From: Maniola hyperantus
Lineage: Eukaryota > Arthropoda > Insecta > Lepidoptera > Nymphalidae
Direction of reading: 5' to 3'
Assembly: GCF_902806685.2 (NCBI RefSeq)
Contig: NC_048546.1
Location: 5,022,001 to 5,086,000 of the forward strand
DNA: 64,000 nt
This document shows positions 1-10,545 of this stretch, piece by piece; the first letter of the stretch is position 1, and each line of letters begins with the position of its first letter. Both the position numbers and the translations under genes were made by a program. The notes below the pieces were generated by a model that did no database searches, had not been told where the DNA came from, and worked only from the letters and a program-made list of their open reading frames with translations.

Positions 1-658
1 CTCCCCATCATAGCCGAAAATTCCTCATTCGCATTCCGGACTCGCGGCGCGGCGCGAAACTCACTGCGAGAGATTGCGAATTTTCCCCCCTTACAATTTT
101 TCCTTCGAACTTTTACGCGAACATTTTTATAGTTGCAGTTGGCGGCAAACGGGTAAAGTTGAGTGTTTGTGTCTGTAAAGTGTTTTGCTTACCGCTTCTA
201 AGATTTTTTTAATTTGTGTACGGTGTTACCGAAACATTATGTTGATGTGAAGTGTGATTTTTTAATTTGTGCCCAATTTTATTTTGGATTTTTTTCGCTC
301 CGGAATTTTTGGTTGGTTGCAACTTATATTTTATGCCATTTTATTTTACTCCTTTTAGATGTAATTTATTTTTAATTATAGACTATTATTAATGATTTTG
401 AATATTTCTAGTTTTAAAACTCTGATAACAAGAAAAATCTTCGTTCGTTATAAGACATAGTTATGCAAATGAATTAAATCAATTTACTTAGTCTCAACTT
501 ATCAAGTTACTTAAGTACTGAATAATTCCGCATAATCAATCAGGAGTTCATTAATTTTCTTCGACAAATGCTATCATTCTGTATTAACGGGTTTCTGACG
601 ACTTGGAAAATATAATTGCGGACGACGCGCGGTGATACCTCGATTAATTTATGATATA
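1..658. other. Unassigned left edge, possible promoter-like GC patch
   Basis: No coding region is visible. Bases 30-90 are unusually CG-rich for this window (cggcgcggcgcg), followed by a T-rich stretch with 'tttttatag' near 125 and a fair 5' splice-donor-like site (cgg then gtaaag) near 150. This could be the promoter and untranslated first exon of a host gene, but the sequence alone does not establish it. The rest, 160-658, is AT-rich with no recognised repeat. Confidence 0.2.
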
Positions 659-877
659 ACTAGCTTATGCTCGCGACTTCGTCCGCGTGGACTACACAAG
701 TTTCAAACCCCTATTTTACCCCCTTAGATAGGATTTTTGAATTTTCAAAAATGCTATCCCAGCGGATGTCTACGTCATATACTATCTACATGCCAAATTT
801 CAGCCCGATATATCTAGTAGTTTGAGCTGTGCGTTTATAGATCAGTCAGTCAGCTTTTCTTTTTATAGAATGTAGAT
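659..877 (+). repeat. Repeat D copy, near full length
   Basis: Begins tagcttatgctcgcgactt, contains the block cgtccgcgtggactacacaa, then the conserved 'catgccaaatttcagcccga' segment, and ends in tcagtcagtcagctttt. At least seven other copies occur in this window in both orientations (29757, 45418, 46968, 54828, 60782, 61310). The family is a short non-autonomous retroposon or LINE-tail-type repeat by its look. No target-site duplication was resolved. Confidence 0.75.
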
Positions 878-1081
878 TTTTGAAAAAAATAAAAACTGAA
901 GTAGGTGTATTAAAATAAAGCGTCGTATCTGTATGTTTGCCTAGCTATATTAAATTCATTTTACCAAATTACTTATGCACAACAAATTGTCTTACTCTGT
1001 ACTGATTTATCAAATCCTTATTATAGTAGCCAAAATTTTTAGCAGTTTTCGATAAGATGTAAGTAGACGCAGACGTAGTCT

Positions 1082-1310
1082 CGTCGACCTCCCTGGCGCA
1101 GTGGTGAGCGATGTGTTTATAAGCGGGAGATCCTAGGTTCGATCCAGGGGCAATTTGGGAATTTAAATTGTCTCTGACCTGGGCTGGTGGAGAGACTTTG
1201 GCCGTGGCTAGTTACCACCCTATCGGCAAAGCCGTGGCCCGTGCCGCCACGCCAAGCGGTGTAGCGTTCCAAACGGTGCGGCGCGACGTGGCAAACCGAT
1301 ACCTATTTCT
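1082..1310 (+). repeat. SINE-A copy, diverged, 3' truncated
   Basis: A tRNA-derived SINE. A polymerase III A-box-like element TGGCGCAGTGG lies at 1094-1104 and a B-box GGTTCGATCC at 1136-1145. The body reads ggccgtggctagttaccacc and 'gccaagcg', as in the other copies. The 3' part is corrupted after about 1290, and the long tail seen in the 34195 copy is missing. Confidence 0.75.
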
Positions 1311-2102
1311 ATTGATTTTTATTTTGGCTTAAGAAAGAGATTATGTACCTCTTTATTACGTAAGTACCTTGACCGATGGCTTTACGTACCTGTTCTTTGT
1401 CATGCCCTTAATGAAAAAAATGAAAAGCACTCAGAAAGCTCAGACCAAATATTTTTTTTTATAAATATTGTTTTATTCAATTTATATTATCAGAAATACC
1501 TAATCAATTCACGACGATGCAGCAATCCGAGTACAATTGTTTTCTTTATTGTGTGGAGTTTTTCTACTATAGATGAAAAATTGCCTTTTCAAAGCAAATA
1601 AAAATAAGTATACATTATATACATTAGGCGAGTGAAGTAGGTATGCAAAGGCGACGAGTGCAAATTTTTAAGTTTAATTATTTGAGGAAATTAACAACAA
1701 TATTCTTTGGGATATTGTTGTAAATTTCCACTGAACATACTTTTGTACTAGGCACTAGCTATTTGCTACACTAATTATTATAACACATAAGAAATATATT
1801 TACTTATGCTATTATAAATAAATACAATATTTGAACAGTTACTTAATTACGAAATGAACACAATCGAGTTAAAACTGAAAACTTGAGCAATAACTGCAAC
1901 TTGCAATTACGAAACGGTAGGAAAGTTTGTTTTGAAACGAAGCCAAAGGGGCTCCAATGAAGTATTTTACTTACACTACTGCGTAAGTGGAGACGGGAAA
2001 ATCTTTCGACGACGAGTTTTCTTCCATATAAGAATTCGAGAACTACAAAACTTTTCTCCGCTCAATCAAAATTCGTTTGACTGAGTTTGGTGCACAGCAA
2101 TA
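1311..2102. other. No supported feature
   Basis: AT-rich sequence with many stops in all frames. I see no gene, RNA gene or recognised repeat. The shorter gap 2630-3093 is likewise empty. Confidence 0.5.
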
Positions 2103-2275
2103 AAACATCATCATCATTATCATTATCAACCTAGAGACGTCCTTAGCTGGACGTAAGTCTCCAAGTCCACACGCCACGGTCTTGCACCGCCTGAATCTAG
2201 CGGCACACGAGATATCTACTCGTGTGCTAGCGGTTCCCTGCGACTCATTTGTCCACCTAGTGGGCAAAACATATT
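2103..2275 (-). pseudogene. LINE ORF2 C-terminal remnant with 3' tail
   Basis: Read on the minus strand, and skipping the small insertion at 2204-2233, the end of the frame gives ETYVQLRTSLG followed by a stop and then a (tgatga)-type tail. This corresponds to the terminal YVQQW-TS-G motif common at the C-terminus of many arthropod LINE reverse-transcriptase proteins (compare the well-preserved copy ending at 55222). Only the last 40 or so codons survive, consistent with 5' truncation during target-primed integration. Confidence 0.6.
2197..2233. repeat. Hairpin insertion flanked by 7-bp direct repeat
   Basis: CTAGCGG occurs at 2197-2203 and again at 2227-2233. Between them is a 23-bp palindrome with perfect 8-bp arms CACACGAG and CTCGTGTG around a 7-base loop. 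The unit sits inside a LINE tail whose protein frame is restored when it is removed. Confidence 0.8.
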
Positions 2276-2402
2276 TCTGTATAAATTATTTATTTAAATT
2301 AGTTTGCTTTCATGTTCGAGTATTTGATAGTTTTCAATATTTAATTCGAACATAAACATAAGACCCAGGGCAAGGCAGGGCAGCTGAAATATTACAAAAC
2401 CA

Positions 2403-2629
2403 TCCATACTAATATTATAAATGCGAAAGCGTGTCTGTCTGTCTGTCTGTCTGTGTGCTAGCTTTTCACGGCCCAACAGCTCAATCGATTCTGATGAAAT
2501 TTAGTACAAAGTTAGATTAAATCCAGGGGAAGGACATAGGCTACTTTTTATTCCGGAAAATTAAAGAGTTCACACGGGATTTTTAAAAACCAAAATCCAC
2601 GCGGACGAAGTCGCGGGCATCATCTTGTT
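2403..2629 (-). repeat. Repeat C copy, C1 variant
   Basis: Reads on the minus strand as gatgcccgcgacttcgtccg, then a 'cccgtgtgaactctttaat' block, then the 'tttcatcagaatcgattgagc' region and a run of (gaca) repeats, ending ataatattagtatgg. The (gaca) microsatellite and the 'ataatattagtatgg' end are the usual 3' terminus of this lepidopteran repeat. Confidence 0.8.
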
Positions 2630-3093
2630 ACAATATAATCGTTGTTTAACTGCCTACCCATAATTTTACATGCATACTAAATTCTTATTTAAACCGCACG
2701 TGCTGTACTTAAACATCTTTTAATTTAATTTAATCTACAGTTAATATTAAAGTAATTATCATGAATGAACTCATCACGTTTTCTATGCTTAACCGAAAAA
2801 AGTGAGAACAAAAAGTTTTCTGATGTGTCGATAGTGCATTATAGAACTAAGACTCTTATTTTACAATTTTATGTGGAAAAATGAGATTTTCCACGACGAA
2901 GAATATCGGTAAGAACCGTAATATCTATTTTATTCATGTCTTCAAATGTTTTTTTTTTGGCTAGAATGCCCGTAGATACTCACAAGTTATTAAAGATCAG
3001 CTGATAAAGCGACTTGGAAATTGATAGTAGTGTCACTGTTTAGCAACCATACAGTTAGACAATAGCGTCGACTAACTTCAATAAATTATCATC

Positions 3094-3255
3094 TAAGTCC
3101 CGCATATTGCTAACGCGCGTGGTCGCCATTTTAGTGACGTCAGCACTAGACTGAAGTTTCGAGTCGGTATATTTTTATTTCGGCTGACGTCAACATGACG
3201 TCATTTCGATGTTAATGAGACATGGTTCCAGCGCAATAGCAATTTGCGGTACTTA
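3094..3255. mobile_element. MITE with three TGACGTCA motifs
   Basis: The ends form inverted repeats of about 25 bp: aagtcccgcatattgctaac at the left pairs with gttagc/caatttgcggtactt-type sequence at the right (gcgcaatagcaatttgcggtactt). The 162-bp body has no coding capacity. It carries TGACGTCA three times (near 3135, 3186 and 3196), the palindromic site bound by CREB/ATF-type bZIP proteins in animals. Whether the sites are used is unknown. I recognise the sequence as a repeat seen in Lepidoptera. Confidence 0.7.
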
Positions 3256-3447
3256 TACACTAGATGAGCTGTTGGACGTCAAAGGTAGTGCGAGAAAATT
3301 TCCCCTACAATTGTAAGTATATTTGTCGTTTAGGTGATTAGTTTTTTTACAGTATCTGAATTCGTATTTGACAACCTTATGGTACTGAAGACTGTATTTT
3401 TTAAACTGAATTCTAAATTTTAATTCACGAAAATTCAAATTTCAAAG

Positions 3448-3634
3448 TACAGTAGCCGGCAAGAAATATTGTACATCGACCTTTAGAATGAGATTTCGGC
3501 TTTGTAGAACGTTGTCTCTGTCACTTATACCTATAATATGACGTTTTGTCGGTCCCAACTACAGATACAACGCTCTACGAAACTGCTATCTCTTTCTAAA
3601 GGTCGATGTACAATATTTTCTGCTGCGTACTGTA
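3448..3634. mobile_element. MITE with about 66-bp terminal inverted repeats
   Basis: Left arm 3448-3513 and right arm 3569-3634 are inverted near-copies, both containing attgtacatcgacctttaga in the left-arm sense. The outer ends read TACAGTA and TACTGTA. Total length is 187 bp with a 55-bp centre, too short to encode anything. The flanks were not resolved into a target duplication. Confidence 0.8.
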
Positions 3635-3759
3635 ATGCGGATGACGTTATCAGCACGCATTTTAAGTAGATACTGAAAATGCGTTACTTGCATACAAAAA
3701 TTGCCATTAGCTTTTTTATTAAAGGACATGGACAAAAATTGTATGGAGGCGTGCCCCAG

Positions 3760-3828
3760 AATGTACAGAGATGATAATATATGCGCCATTTAATAAATGT
3801 ACAGAGATGATATATCTGCCATTTAATA
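3760..3828. repeat. Two-copy tandem duplication
   Basis: Units 3760-3795 and 3796-3828 both read aatgtacagagatgat, then an AT run, then 'gccatttaata'. The second unit lacks three bases. This is a local duplication with no coding content. Confidence 0.85.
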
Positions 3829-4439
3829 GTAAAAATCTTCTATTTTAAGAAAAAAAAGTCGCATGTTGTTTTGCAGTCGTGGCATTAAGTTCAAGATAAG
3901 ACTGATTACTACTTACTATAGCAAAATAAAATCAGTCTTCCCGATTTTATTTAGATTTTCATTTATCGTCAATAAACTTTACTAGATAAATTACTTTTTT
4001 CGAACTCAAAGATACTCGGTGTTCTAAAGACGTACAAGCTCACAAACCAAACGAGTTTCACCCGCGCCCGCAGGACACGGTTTCCACCGTGTTTCCACCA
4101 AATTGCCGTTCTTCTTTACAAATAAAATTTCCGTACCTACTGTATGAATTATATTGCTCTACGGTGGAACGGAACATTTTCTTTTACCCGAGCAATATTG
4201 CCTGCCGGCTGGCTTACGTAAGAATTCAATTTTGTGTATAAAACGATGTTGCCGAACTAGGCCCCATGTTTACTAAAGAACTTATTTATAATACAAATAA
4301 CATTTGGGTCTGAAAACAAATAGGATAGTCGGCTTTCCTTAGGGTTAGATAGGGGTATTCAATATAAAACACCTAACAATATTACCTCTCTAGAGCCTAA
4401 CTGTAAGCTAATTTCGATTTTAATTACATTTTATTCTTT
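3829..4439. other. No supported feature
   Basis: AT-rich, no open frame of note and no recognised repeat. The gap 4576-5195 is also empty. Confidence 0.5.
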
Positions 4440-4575
4440 CAGCAAAAGGTTGCCTGGAGGAGATTGCTTTAGCAATAAGGCCGCCTTTGCACCCACTTCT
4501 ATAGCTTATATTGTTTATCTGTATGTAAATATTTGTGTGTGTAATAAAGTATTCTAAATAAATAAAATAAATAAA
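4440..4575 (+). repeat. LINE 3' untranslated tail
   Basis: Contains ggttgcctggaggagattgc, 'agcaataaggccgcctttgc' and a terminal 'gtaataaagtattctaaataaataaa'. This matches the 3' untranslated end, with an AATAAA-type signal and a short A/T-rich tail, of a common lepidopteran LINE, from memory and without a search. No upstream protein sequence is attached, so the copy is severely 5' truncated. Confidence 0.6.
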
Positions 4576-5195
4576 TAATTTAGAAGAAGAATTTATTTAA
4601 TTTAGAAGGAAAAATCCATATGAAATTTTGTTCATAATTTGCTTTAGTGTTTTAAATTTTGTAATCTGTATAGACAATTCCACCACATAATATTAAAACA
4701 AGTTGTAATCAAGAAATTAAAACATTAAAGCGCATAAAATCCGCAATTTTGATTTTTTTAAGAATTTTAGTTTTGTAGTGACACTCGCGCCATTGTGACC
4801 GAAAAAAGAAACTCACCCGTACATACATGAACATACCTACATATTACACATATCTACATGAACCCTGAAAACACTACACTGCACTACTTTTTTTTCTGAG
4901 CAGTCGTGTAACAAAGATGTCCTATTAAAAGTTAAAAACAAAATATATGTTTACCAAAAAATAGGTGCTTACTTAAATAAGTCATAACTCTCATTATAAA
5001 TCGAGTTCAGTATCCGCTAACCCCCAAGAGCACGTATACATACCTACGTAAATAACACGTCTATAAATTTAGGATCGCTGCTTTAAAATGGAATTTAAAA
5101 TCTCACCCCCATATATCCCGCGAAATGGTGTTATTGACTCGCGGGACTTCGCGATTGTCGCCACGGAGACTGCGGACTGAAAGTTTGCAACTTTT

Positions 5196-5356
5196 AGGTA
5201 TAGTACGCGACAGCTCAAGATGGCAATCGGGGTGGGAACGCCCCGCACAGCACCCGCGCTAACCCGGTGCGAGATAGTGTGGGTGACGAGCGAATGTGCG
5301 GGGCGGCCCCCCGACTCATACTCGATTCCCATCTCGACCTGTCGCGGACTATACCT
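5196..5356. mobile_element. GC-rich MITE with about 35-bp inverted ends
   Basis: The left end reads aggtatagtacgcgacag, then a few bases, then agatggcaatcgggg. The right end is its inverted counterpart (tctcgacctgtcgcggacta, then tacct). The 161-bp element is far more GC-rich than its surroundings. That alone explains the overlapping open frames of 136 and 68 codons here, so no gene is called. A partial second copy lies at 41990-42075. Confidence 0.75.
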
Positions 5357-6304
5357 ACCTGACTGTAAACATTCTTGCGTACCTAGCACAATATTTTTGA
5401 AAACGATGCGATGGCAATTTGTTTGATATCCCTGGAACTTATTGTAGAAATGAAAGAAGACGATCACATCACAGTTCACACGAAAGTAAGGGAACTTCTA
5501 ACAAAACATCAAGACTTGTCGTCACTTGGCAGGCGTCAAATATTAGTAATTTAAAATTAATACAATTTTTTTTGCATCTATATCTAAAGTCGCGCGTTAA
5601 GTATGATTACATCTTGTAGGTATATTATGTTCTGTTATTATAAAAACAATGTACTTGACTAAAATATATCAACATACCAATTACTTGTAAACAAAATCAT
5701 TCATATAAAGTAACATGTTCTGCAAATATTGCATGTCACGTTTTATTAGGTCTCAGGTTACTACCAAAATTGCAATAAAATTTGCCTTTAATACGCAATA
5801 AGTATCTACTAACAGGCAAGTTTTTTTTGCAAAATACTTGTTTCATTTCTAGGCAATGAAAACAGATTTTAAAATAGTTAAGTCACTGGATCATGCGGCA
5901 TACCACAACTCAGTTACCATAATAATATTTACTTAAATCAACTTTTGCATTGTTAACCTTTTGACTTTAAAGTAATAAGTTGATGGAATTATTTTTGCAA
6001 AAAGTTATGTATGATTATTATGTAGATGTAGGTACATATGACATTATAATGCCATCATAATAGAATTGCCTACTAGGAATGTCTCGCTTCCGTTTTATAA
6101 TAAATCAATTTCAAAGGCGAAATTCTAAGAATAATTAATTAGAGGTATTGTGATATTATATTACACCGTAAAGTGTTGTCAAATTATAGTAATTTACCAA
6201 CTGAACTAGCACTAGTTTAGATGGTAGATTACTGAAAAGCTGGATCAGTCATTGCTTCAGTCTTTATGGTTGTGATTAGCTCTTATGGTATATTTAAATG
6301 ATTC
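5357..6304. other. No supported feature
   Basis: AT-rich unique-looking sequence; short frames only. Confidence 0.5.
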
Positions 6305-6452
6305 CGAATTTCTGGTTTGGACTGGTGGGCTTTGGCCGTGGCTAGTTACCACCCTAGCGGGAAAGCCGTACTGCCAAGCGATTTAGCATTCCGGTTCGAT
6401 GCCGTGTAGAAACCAAAGGGGTATGGGTTTTATGAAAACTGCCATACCATTT
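6305..6452 (+). repeat. SINE-A copy, head missing
   Basis: Starts in the body at 'gaatttctggtttggactgg', continues ggccgtggctagttaccacc, and ends within 'aaaactgccatacca'. The tRNA-like promoter head and the distal tail are absent. Confidence 0.75.
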
Positions 6453-6543
6453 TCAAATGTGTTTTTTTTTTCATTTTCAATTTTTTTTTTGGCAGGGCAG
6501 TCGTAGTTTTTTAATGAAAACATGTTTTACTGTTATCAAGCTT

Positions 6544-6838
6544 CAGTACCCGTAGTACAAGATTTTACGTCTCACCAAACCAAGCCAAATTCGAGAGTTG
6601 AAATACTTCCGCGTTACAGTAAACTGGATCTTAAAAGCCTTGTTTTAAAGCTCAAGTTTGTCTACACTTCTACAGCCAGCGCTCCAAGCGGAAACATTGC
6701 GAAATTAAAATCAGTGGCATTGAATATTTGACTTCAATTCAAGGCTGTTTAGGTCCATTATACTGTAACGCGGAAGTATTTCGACTCTCGAATTTGGTTT
6801 GGTTTGGTGAGACGTAAAATCTTGTACTACGGGTACTG
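6544..6838. mobile_element. MITE with 77-bp terminal inverted repeats
   Basis: Left arm 6544-6620 starts CAGTACCCGTAGTACAAG; right arm 6762-6838 is its nearly perfect inverted copy ending CTACGGGTACTG. The 141-bp centre contains 'ccttgttttaaagctcaag' and has no convincing coding potential. I recognise this as a widely distributed lepidopteran MITE. The superfamily is not resolved because the flanking bases do not give an obvious target duplication. Confidence 0.85.
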
Positions 6839-7138
6839 TTCGTTTTTCCCATCTCCGTTTTTGTCAAAAGATAATTCAATGAGGCAGGTAGCAGCACAAT
6901 GCCTCCTATTATTTCTTCCTTCTAGTCGGGAATTTTCGCACATAGTTCCCCAGCCAGGTCGCGGCATTCTAAGGCATTACTCAGCATAATGCTATACTAA
7001 CATTAATAATTTTATGCTACACTCAGCACTCTATTAAATTCCTAACTGCTATGAGTGTATTCAGTATACAGTCTTGGATGATTTTGGTTACAGTGTAGCT
7101 TAGTAATTGTATTGTTGGTAGGTACTTAATAAGTATGA

Positions 7139-7262
7139 AAGTACAAATAAGTACTGCTTATTTGTACTTGTCATGGTTCATGAGATACGGCCTGGTGACA
7201 GACGGACGGACAGACGGACGGTCAGCGGAGTCTTAGTAATAGGGTCCCGTTTTACTCTTTGG
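7139..7262 (+). repeat. Repeat fragment starting with a perfect hairpin
   Basis: AAGTACAAATAAG (7139-7151) and CTTATTTGTACTT (7157-7169) form a perfect 13-bp stem with a 5-base loop. Downstream come 'atgagatacggcctggtgac', (gacg) repeats and gtcttagtaatagggtcccg, typical of the 3' part of a lepidopteran repeat that normally ends in 'ggtacggaaccct'. The end is truncated here. Confidence 0.6.
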
Positions 7263-8055
7263 ATTCAGAAGCCTAAATATTACGCTCCTAGGGGTTCATC
7301 AAGATAATAAAAAAGTGTTTAATAAAATTTAATCTATATTAACGACTTGATGTATGAGACAGACTTATGTCTAAGATATAAATATATTATCTTGCTTTAA
7401 CTGTGTTTAAAGTTTGAGCAAAGTTAAAGTATGCTCTCTGTGGTCTGGGTTTAAAACTCTTCAAATCAAACATCTCGAATAAACAATATAGGTAAATGTT
7501 CGAACATTTCCCCTTAAATAAAAAATTGTAAAGCAAAGCGAAGCTACGAGACTTGAAGCTCTTAACATTTTTCTCACATAGTAAACTCCTAATGGTCTAT
7601 AAAAGTAGTAGAAACGACTAAAAATCATAAATATTACAGGTTAAATTGTCTGCAATAGTACACCGCGATCGTTGCACCGTAATATGCATTTACAGATAAA
7701 CTTTTCGACTTCCATATATCTGCTTCTTTGTAGACACTATTCCTAGGTAAGTACAAACTACAAACCATACATACGCGCTAACTTTTCGCAGTTTCAAAAT
7801 AGAATGTCAGTTTGGAAACTTGTGATTTATGATTGGGATATTTTTACGGAAATAAAAGTTGTTTTCGACAGAAGATGACTGGATTCTTTGTGCCAGGATG
7901 TCGTTGATTGATTTTGTGTATCCTTAGAAAAAGTCGCTTTGGTAGTCGAGCTAAGTGATGAAAAATTGTTTTGAGTTCAATAAACTGTTGTTGACACCTT
8001 CAGTATTTTTATATTCAGTGAGATATTGAAACTTATTGAAGTGAAACTTTTTTTT
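7263..8055. other. No supported feature
   Basis: No gene or recognised repeat; frames are short and interrupted. Confidence 0.5.
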
Positions 8056-8441
8056 TAATGTTCCGTACCTCAAAAGGAAAAACGGAACCCTTATTTGTCT
8101 GTCTGTCTGTCTGTCAAGAAACCTACAGGGTACTTCCCGTTGACCTAGAATCATGAAATTTGGCAGGTAGGTAGATCTTATAGCTGACATTTGGGTTAGA
8201 TCACACAAAAAAAATTAAATTGTGGTCATGAACTAATAATTAGTATTTTCAATTTTCGAAGTGAGTGACTATATCAAGTGGGGTATCATATGAAAGGTCT
8301 TCACACTGTAAAGAATGTACAGACATTCTAAAACAGATTTTTATGCATCATAGTTGTTGAATTATCGTGCAAAATGTCGAAAAAATACGACTGTAGTACG
8401 GAACCCTAATTGCGCGAGCCTGACTCGCACTTGGCCGGTTT
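8056..8441 (-). repeat. Repeat J copy, near full length
   Basis: On the minus strand it begins aaaccggccaagtgcgagtc, continues through 'tatgatgcataaaaa', 'tcatatgataccccacttga' and 'aacgggaagtaccctgtag', and ends in (gaca) repeats plus 'ggtacggaac'. It corresponds over its length to the plus-strand copies at 34821 and 40338. It touches a SINE-A copy at 8442 with no gap. Confidence 0.8.
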
Positions 8442-8768
8442 TTATTTATTCAGATACAAATTAGCCCTTGACTGCAATCTCACCTGATGGTAAGTGACGA
8501 TGCAGTCTAAGGTGGGAGCGGGCTAACCTGGAAGGAGTATGACAGTTTTTATTAAACCTTTGGTTTCTACACGGCATCGTACCGGAACGCTAAATCGCTT
8601 GGCGGCACGGCTTTGCCGGTAGGGTGGTAACTAGCCACGGCCGAGACCTCCCACCAGACCAGACCAAAAATTTAGAAATTATAAAATTCCAAATCTCTGC
8701 CAGGAATCGAACCCGGGACCTCCCACTAATAAGACCACAGCGCTTACCACTGCGCCAGGGAGGTCGTC
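8442..8768 (-). repeat. SINE-A copy, near full length
   Basis: On the minus strand: gacgacctccctggcgcagt, the 'gttcgattcctggcagag' B-box region, ggccgtggctagttaccacc, then 'aaaaactgtcatactcctt', 'gactgcatcgtcacttacca' and a terminal 'tttgtatctgaat'. The tRNA-like head and the long tail are both present. Confidence 0.85.
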
Positions 8769-9710
8769 AAAATCCGCGTAGAAAGTCTGTAGTAAGTACG
8801 TTTAACGTTGGGGGTGTCGTGTGGAGGTAATTTTATAAAAAATGTCATATATGAGGAAAGTACATTATTGTAACGGATAATATGACGCCATCTAAGCCCG
8901 CTGCTGCTGCTGCTTTAGCTGCCCTATTGCTTTTCATTCAACTTTTCTCCTTAATCTTGACATATTGTTTGTTTTCTGGTTTTCCATTCTTGTACCTACC
9001 TTCTAAAAGCGAAGTTTTTTTAAGAAACTGATATGGATTATACTTAAAAAATAATTTAAAAAGTGTTCGTCATTTTTAATTCTTTTAAAATAGGCATATA
9101 TCGGAGGGCCTTTGTAATCATAAAAAAGGAAAATGCAGTCAACATGAGTTGCCTCCGATCTTTTTGTGGCTGGTAGCTGTAGAGTCAGTAATATCATTTC
9201 CCGTTGGTCATAGGAAGGTACTATGGCAATACAGATTTCTATCAACTCTAACAATAACAATAAAATAAATACTGAAGTATGTATTGGCATAGAATAACAT
9301 TTATGATTATTATTTATCTAGCAAAACAAACAAGCCAATGAAAGAAACTCGCATGTTTATTTTCAACTGTTTTGCTTTCATTCCAAACAGCCGTTTTATT
9401 CGCATTCTAGTAATTATTAGGTCAAGTGGATAAAAAAAACATTTGAAAATGAACTTTAATAGTAAAAGATAAGGCTCTATTTTCTATGGAATAGGGAAGT
9501 ATTTTTAAAGGCATTTTTAAATTTATTGAATAACAAAACGTGTTTATATTATGACGATTGCAGCGGAATCACGATCTTTTGCAAGGTTTTCAAATGCAAT
9601 CAAAATCGTTGAATACGATTTGTTTACTCTACCTATTTTGTAAACATAGATGGTAAAATACTTCTGTATAGTTAGTTAGTAACATGCCTTATGTTAGACT
9701 AAAGGTTGTT
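8769..9710. other. No supported feature
   Basis: Contains a short (gct) run near 8903 and otherwise AT-rich sequence with no recognised gene or repeat. Confidence 0.5.
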
Positions 9711-10248
9711 TTACGCCAGAGCAATAACATGCGACAATGCGGTATGCTGCAGCGGTATGCGGTATTTTATGCTGAGTTAACATCTTACTGTAGAACAAAC
9801 ATATTGTATACAACATATTACAGTAGGATAGTCTTTTTTTAAGAATAGAGATAGCGAGCAAACGAGCAGGCGGGTCACCTGATGTTAAGTGATTACCGCA
9901 ACTCATGAACATTTGCAGCATAAGAGGAGCTGCCGATGCGTTGCTGGCCTTAGTCTGCGACAAGATGCAAGGTGTTGCCATACAATACGATTTTTGCTTA
10001 AATGTGCGACTAGAGTGTAGAAACATGAGTGCATTGCTAACGAAAATTGAGACTGGAAAAGCGCGGCACATTCCAAAAATATCAGTATGGCAGCCCCATA
10101 AGGAAAAATAAGGAATTTCAGAGTGTTTAAAGTATTTAAGTAGGCATATATAAGTTTGAAGATTCTAAAGTATCTTTACTTTCGCTAGCCAGTCTCTATG
10201 AGTGTAAGTATCTGCAGCTCTACGGCATGCCGTGTTGCTCTGGCGTAA
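9711..10248. mobile_element. Possible element with 14-bp inverted ends holding repeat K
   Basis: TTACGCCAGAGCAA at 9711-9724 is exactly inverted at 10235-10248. Inside, 9835-9990 carries repeat K (gagcaaacgagcaggcgggt, 'cacctgatgttaagtgatta', 'catgaacatttgcagca', 'gatgcgttgctggcctt'). Repeat K is a common lepidopteran sequence and recurs at 37110-37190. The 14-bp match suggests a non-autonomous DNA element of 538 bp, but no target duplication was seen. Frames of 125 and 68 codons here are repeat-derived. Confidence 0.45.
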
Positions 10249-10545
10249 ATGACGCTTTATAAGTTTGTACTAGGCTTTGATATACACCTTTATAAGAAAA
10301 CAGTTCATGCTACAAAAAATTTCAACTAGATATTTTTTTGCCTTAGGCGCAACGCATACTGGCTGAGTGGAGTGAGCCAATGCGCGTCGACTTTCTTGAG
10401 AACAATTAAAACTAACCTTTATTTACTTGGACTAAAACAACTCGGCTTTAATCTACTCTTGCTCTGGCGTAAATGACGCTTTATAAGTTTTAAATAGGCT
10501 TTGATATACAGCTTTATAAGAAAACAGTTAAAGCTACAAAAAATA
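10234..10545 (+). repeat. Direct repeat, two 87-bp copies
   Basis: Units at about 10234-10320 and 10459-10545 both read ttgctctggcgtaaatgacg, then 'ctttataagttt', 'aggctttgatataca', 'ctttataagaaaacagtt' and 'gctacaaaaaat'. They are offset by about 225 bp. The first unit coincides with the right end of the preceding inverted-repeat element. Confidence 0.85.

Noticed and set aside
1094..1145. tRNA-gene-like A and B boxes (also at 34195, 56021 and others)
   Set aside because: They belong to SINE heads: the sequence lacks a foldable acceptor stem and anticodon arm and continues into SINE bodies.
5069..5479. 136-codon frame on the minus strand
   Set aside because: It spans the GC-rich MITE at 5196-5356, whose composition removes stops; no protein motif.
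9694..10071. 125-codon frame on the minus strand
   Set aside because: It runs through repeat K and the inverted-repeat element; the same repeat at 37110 has no such frame.
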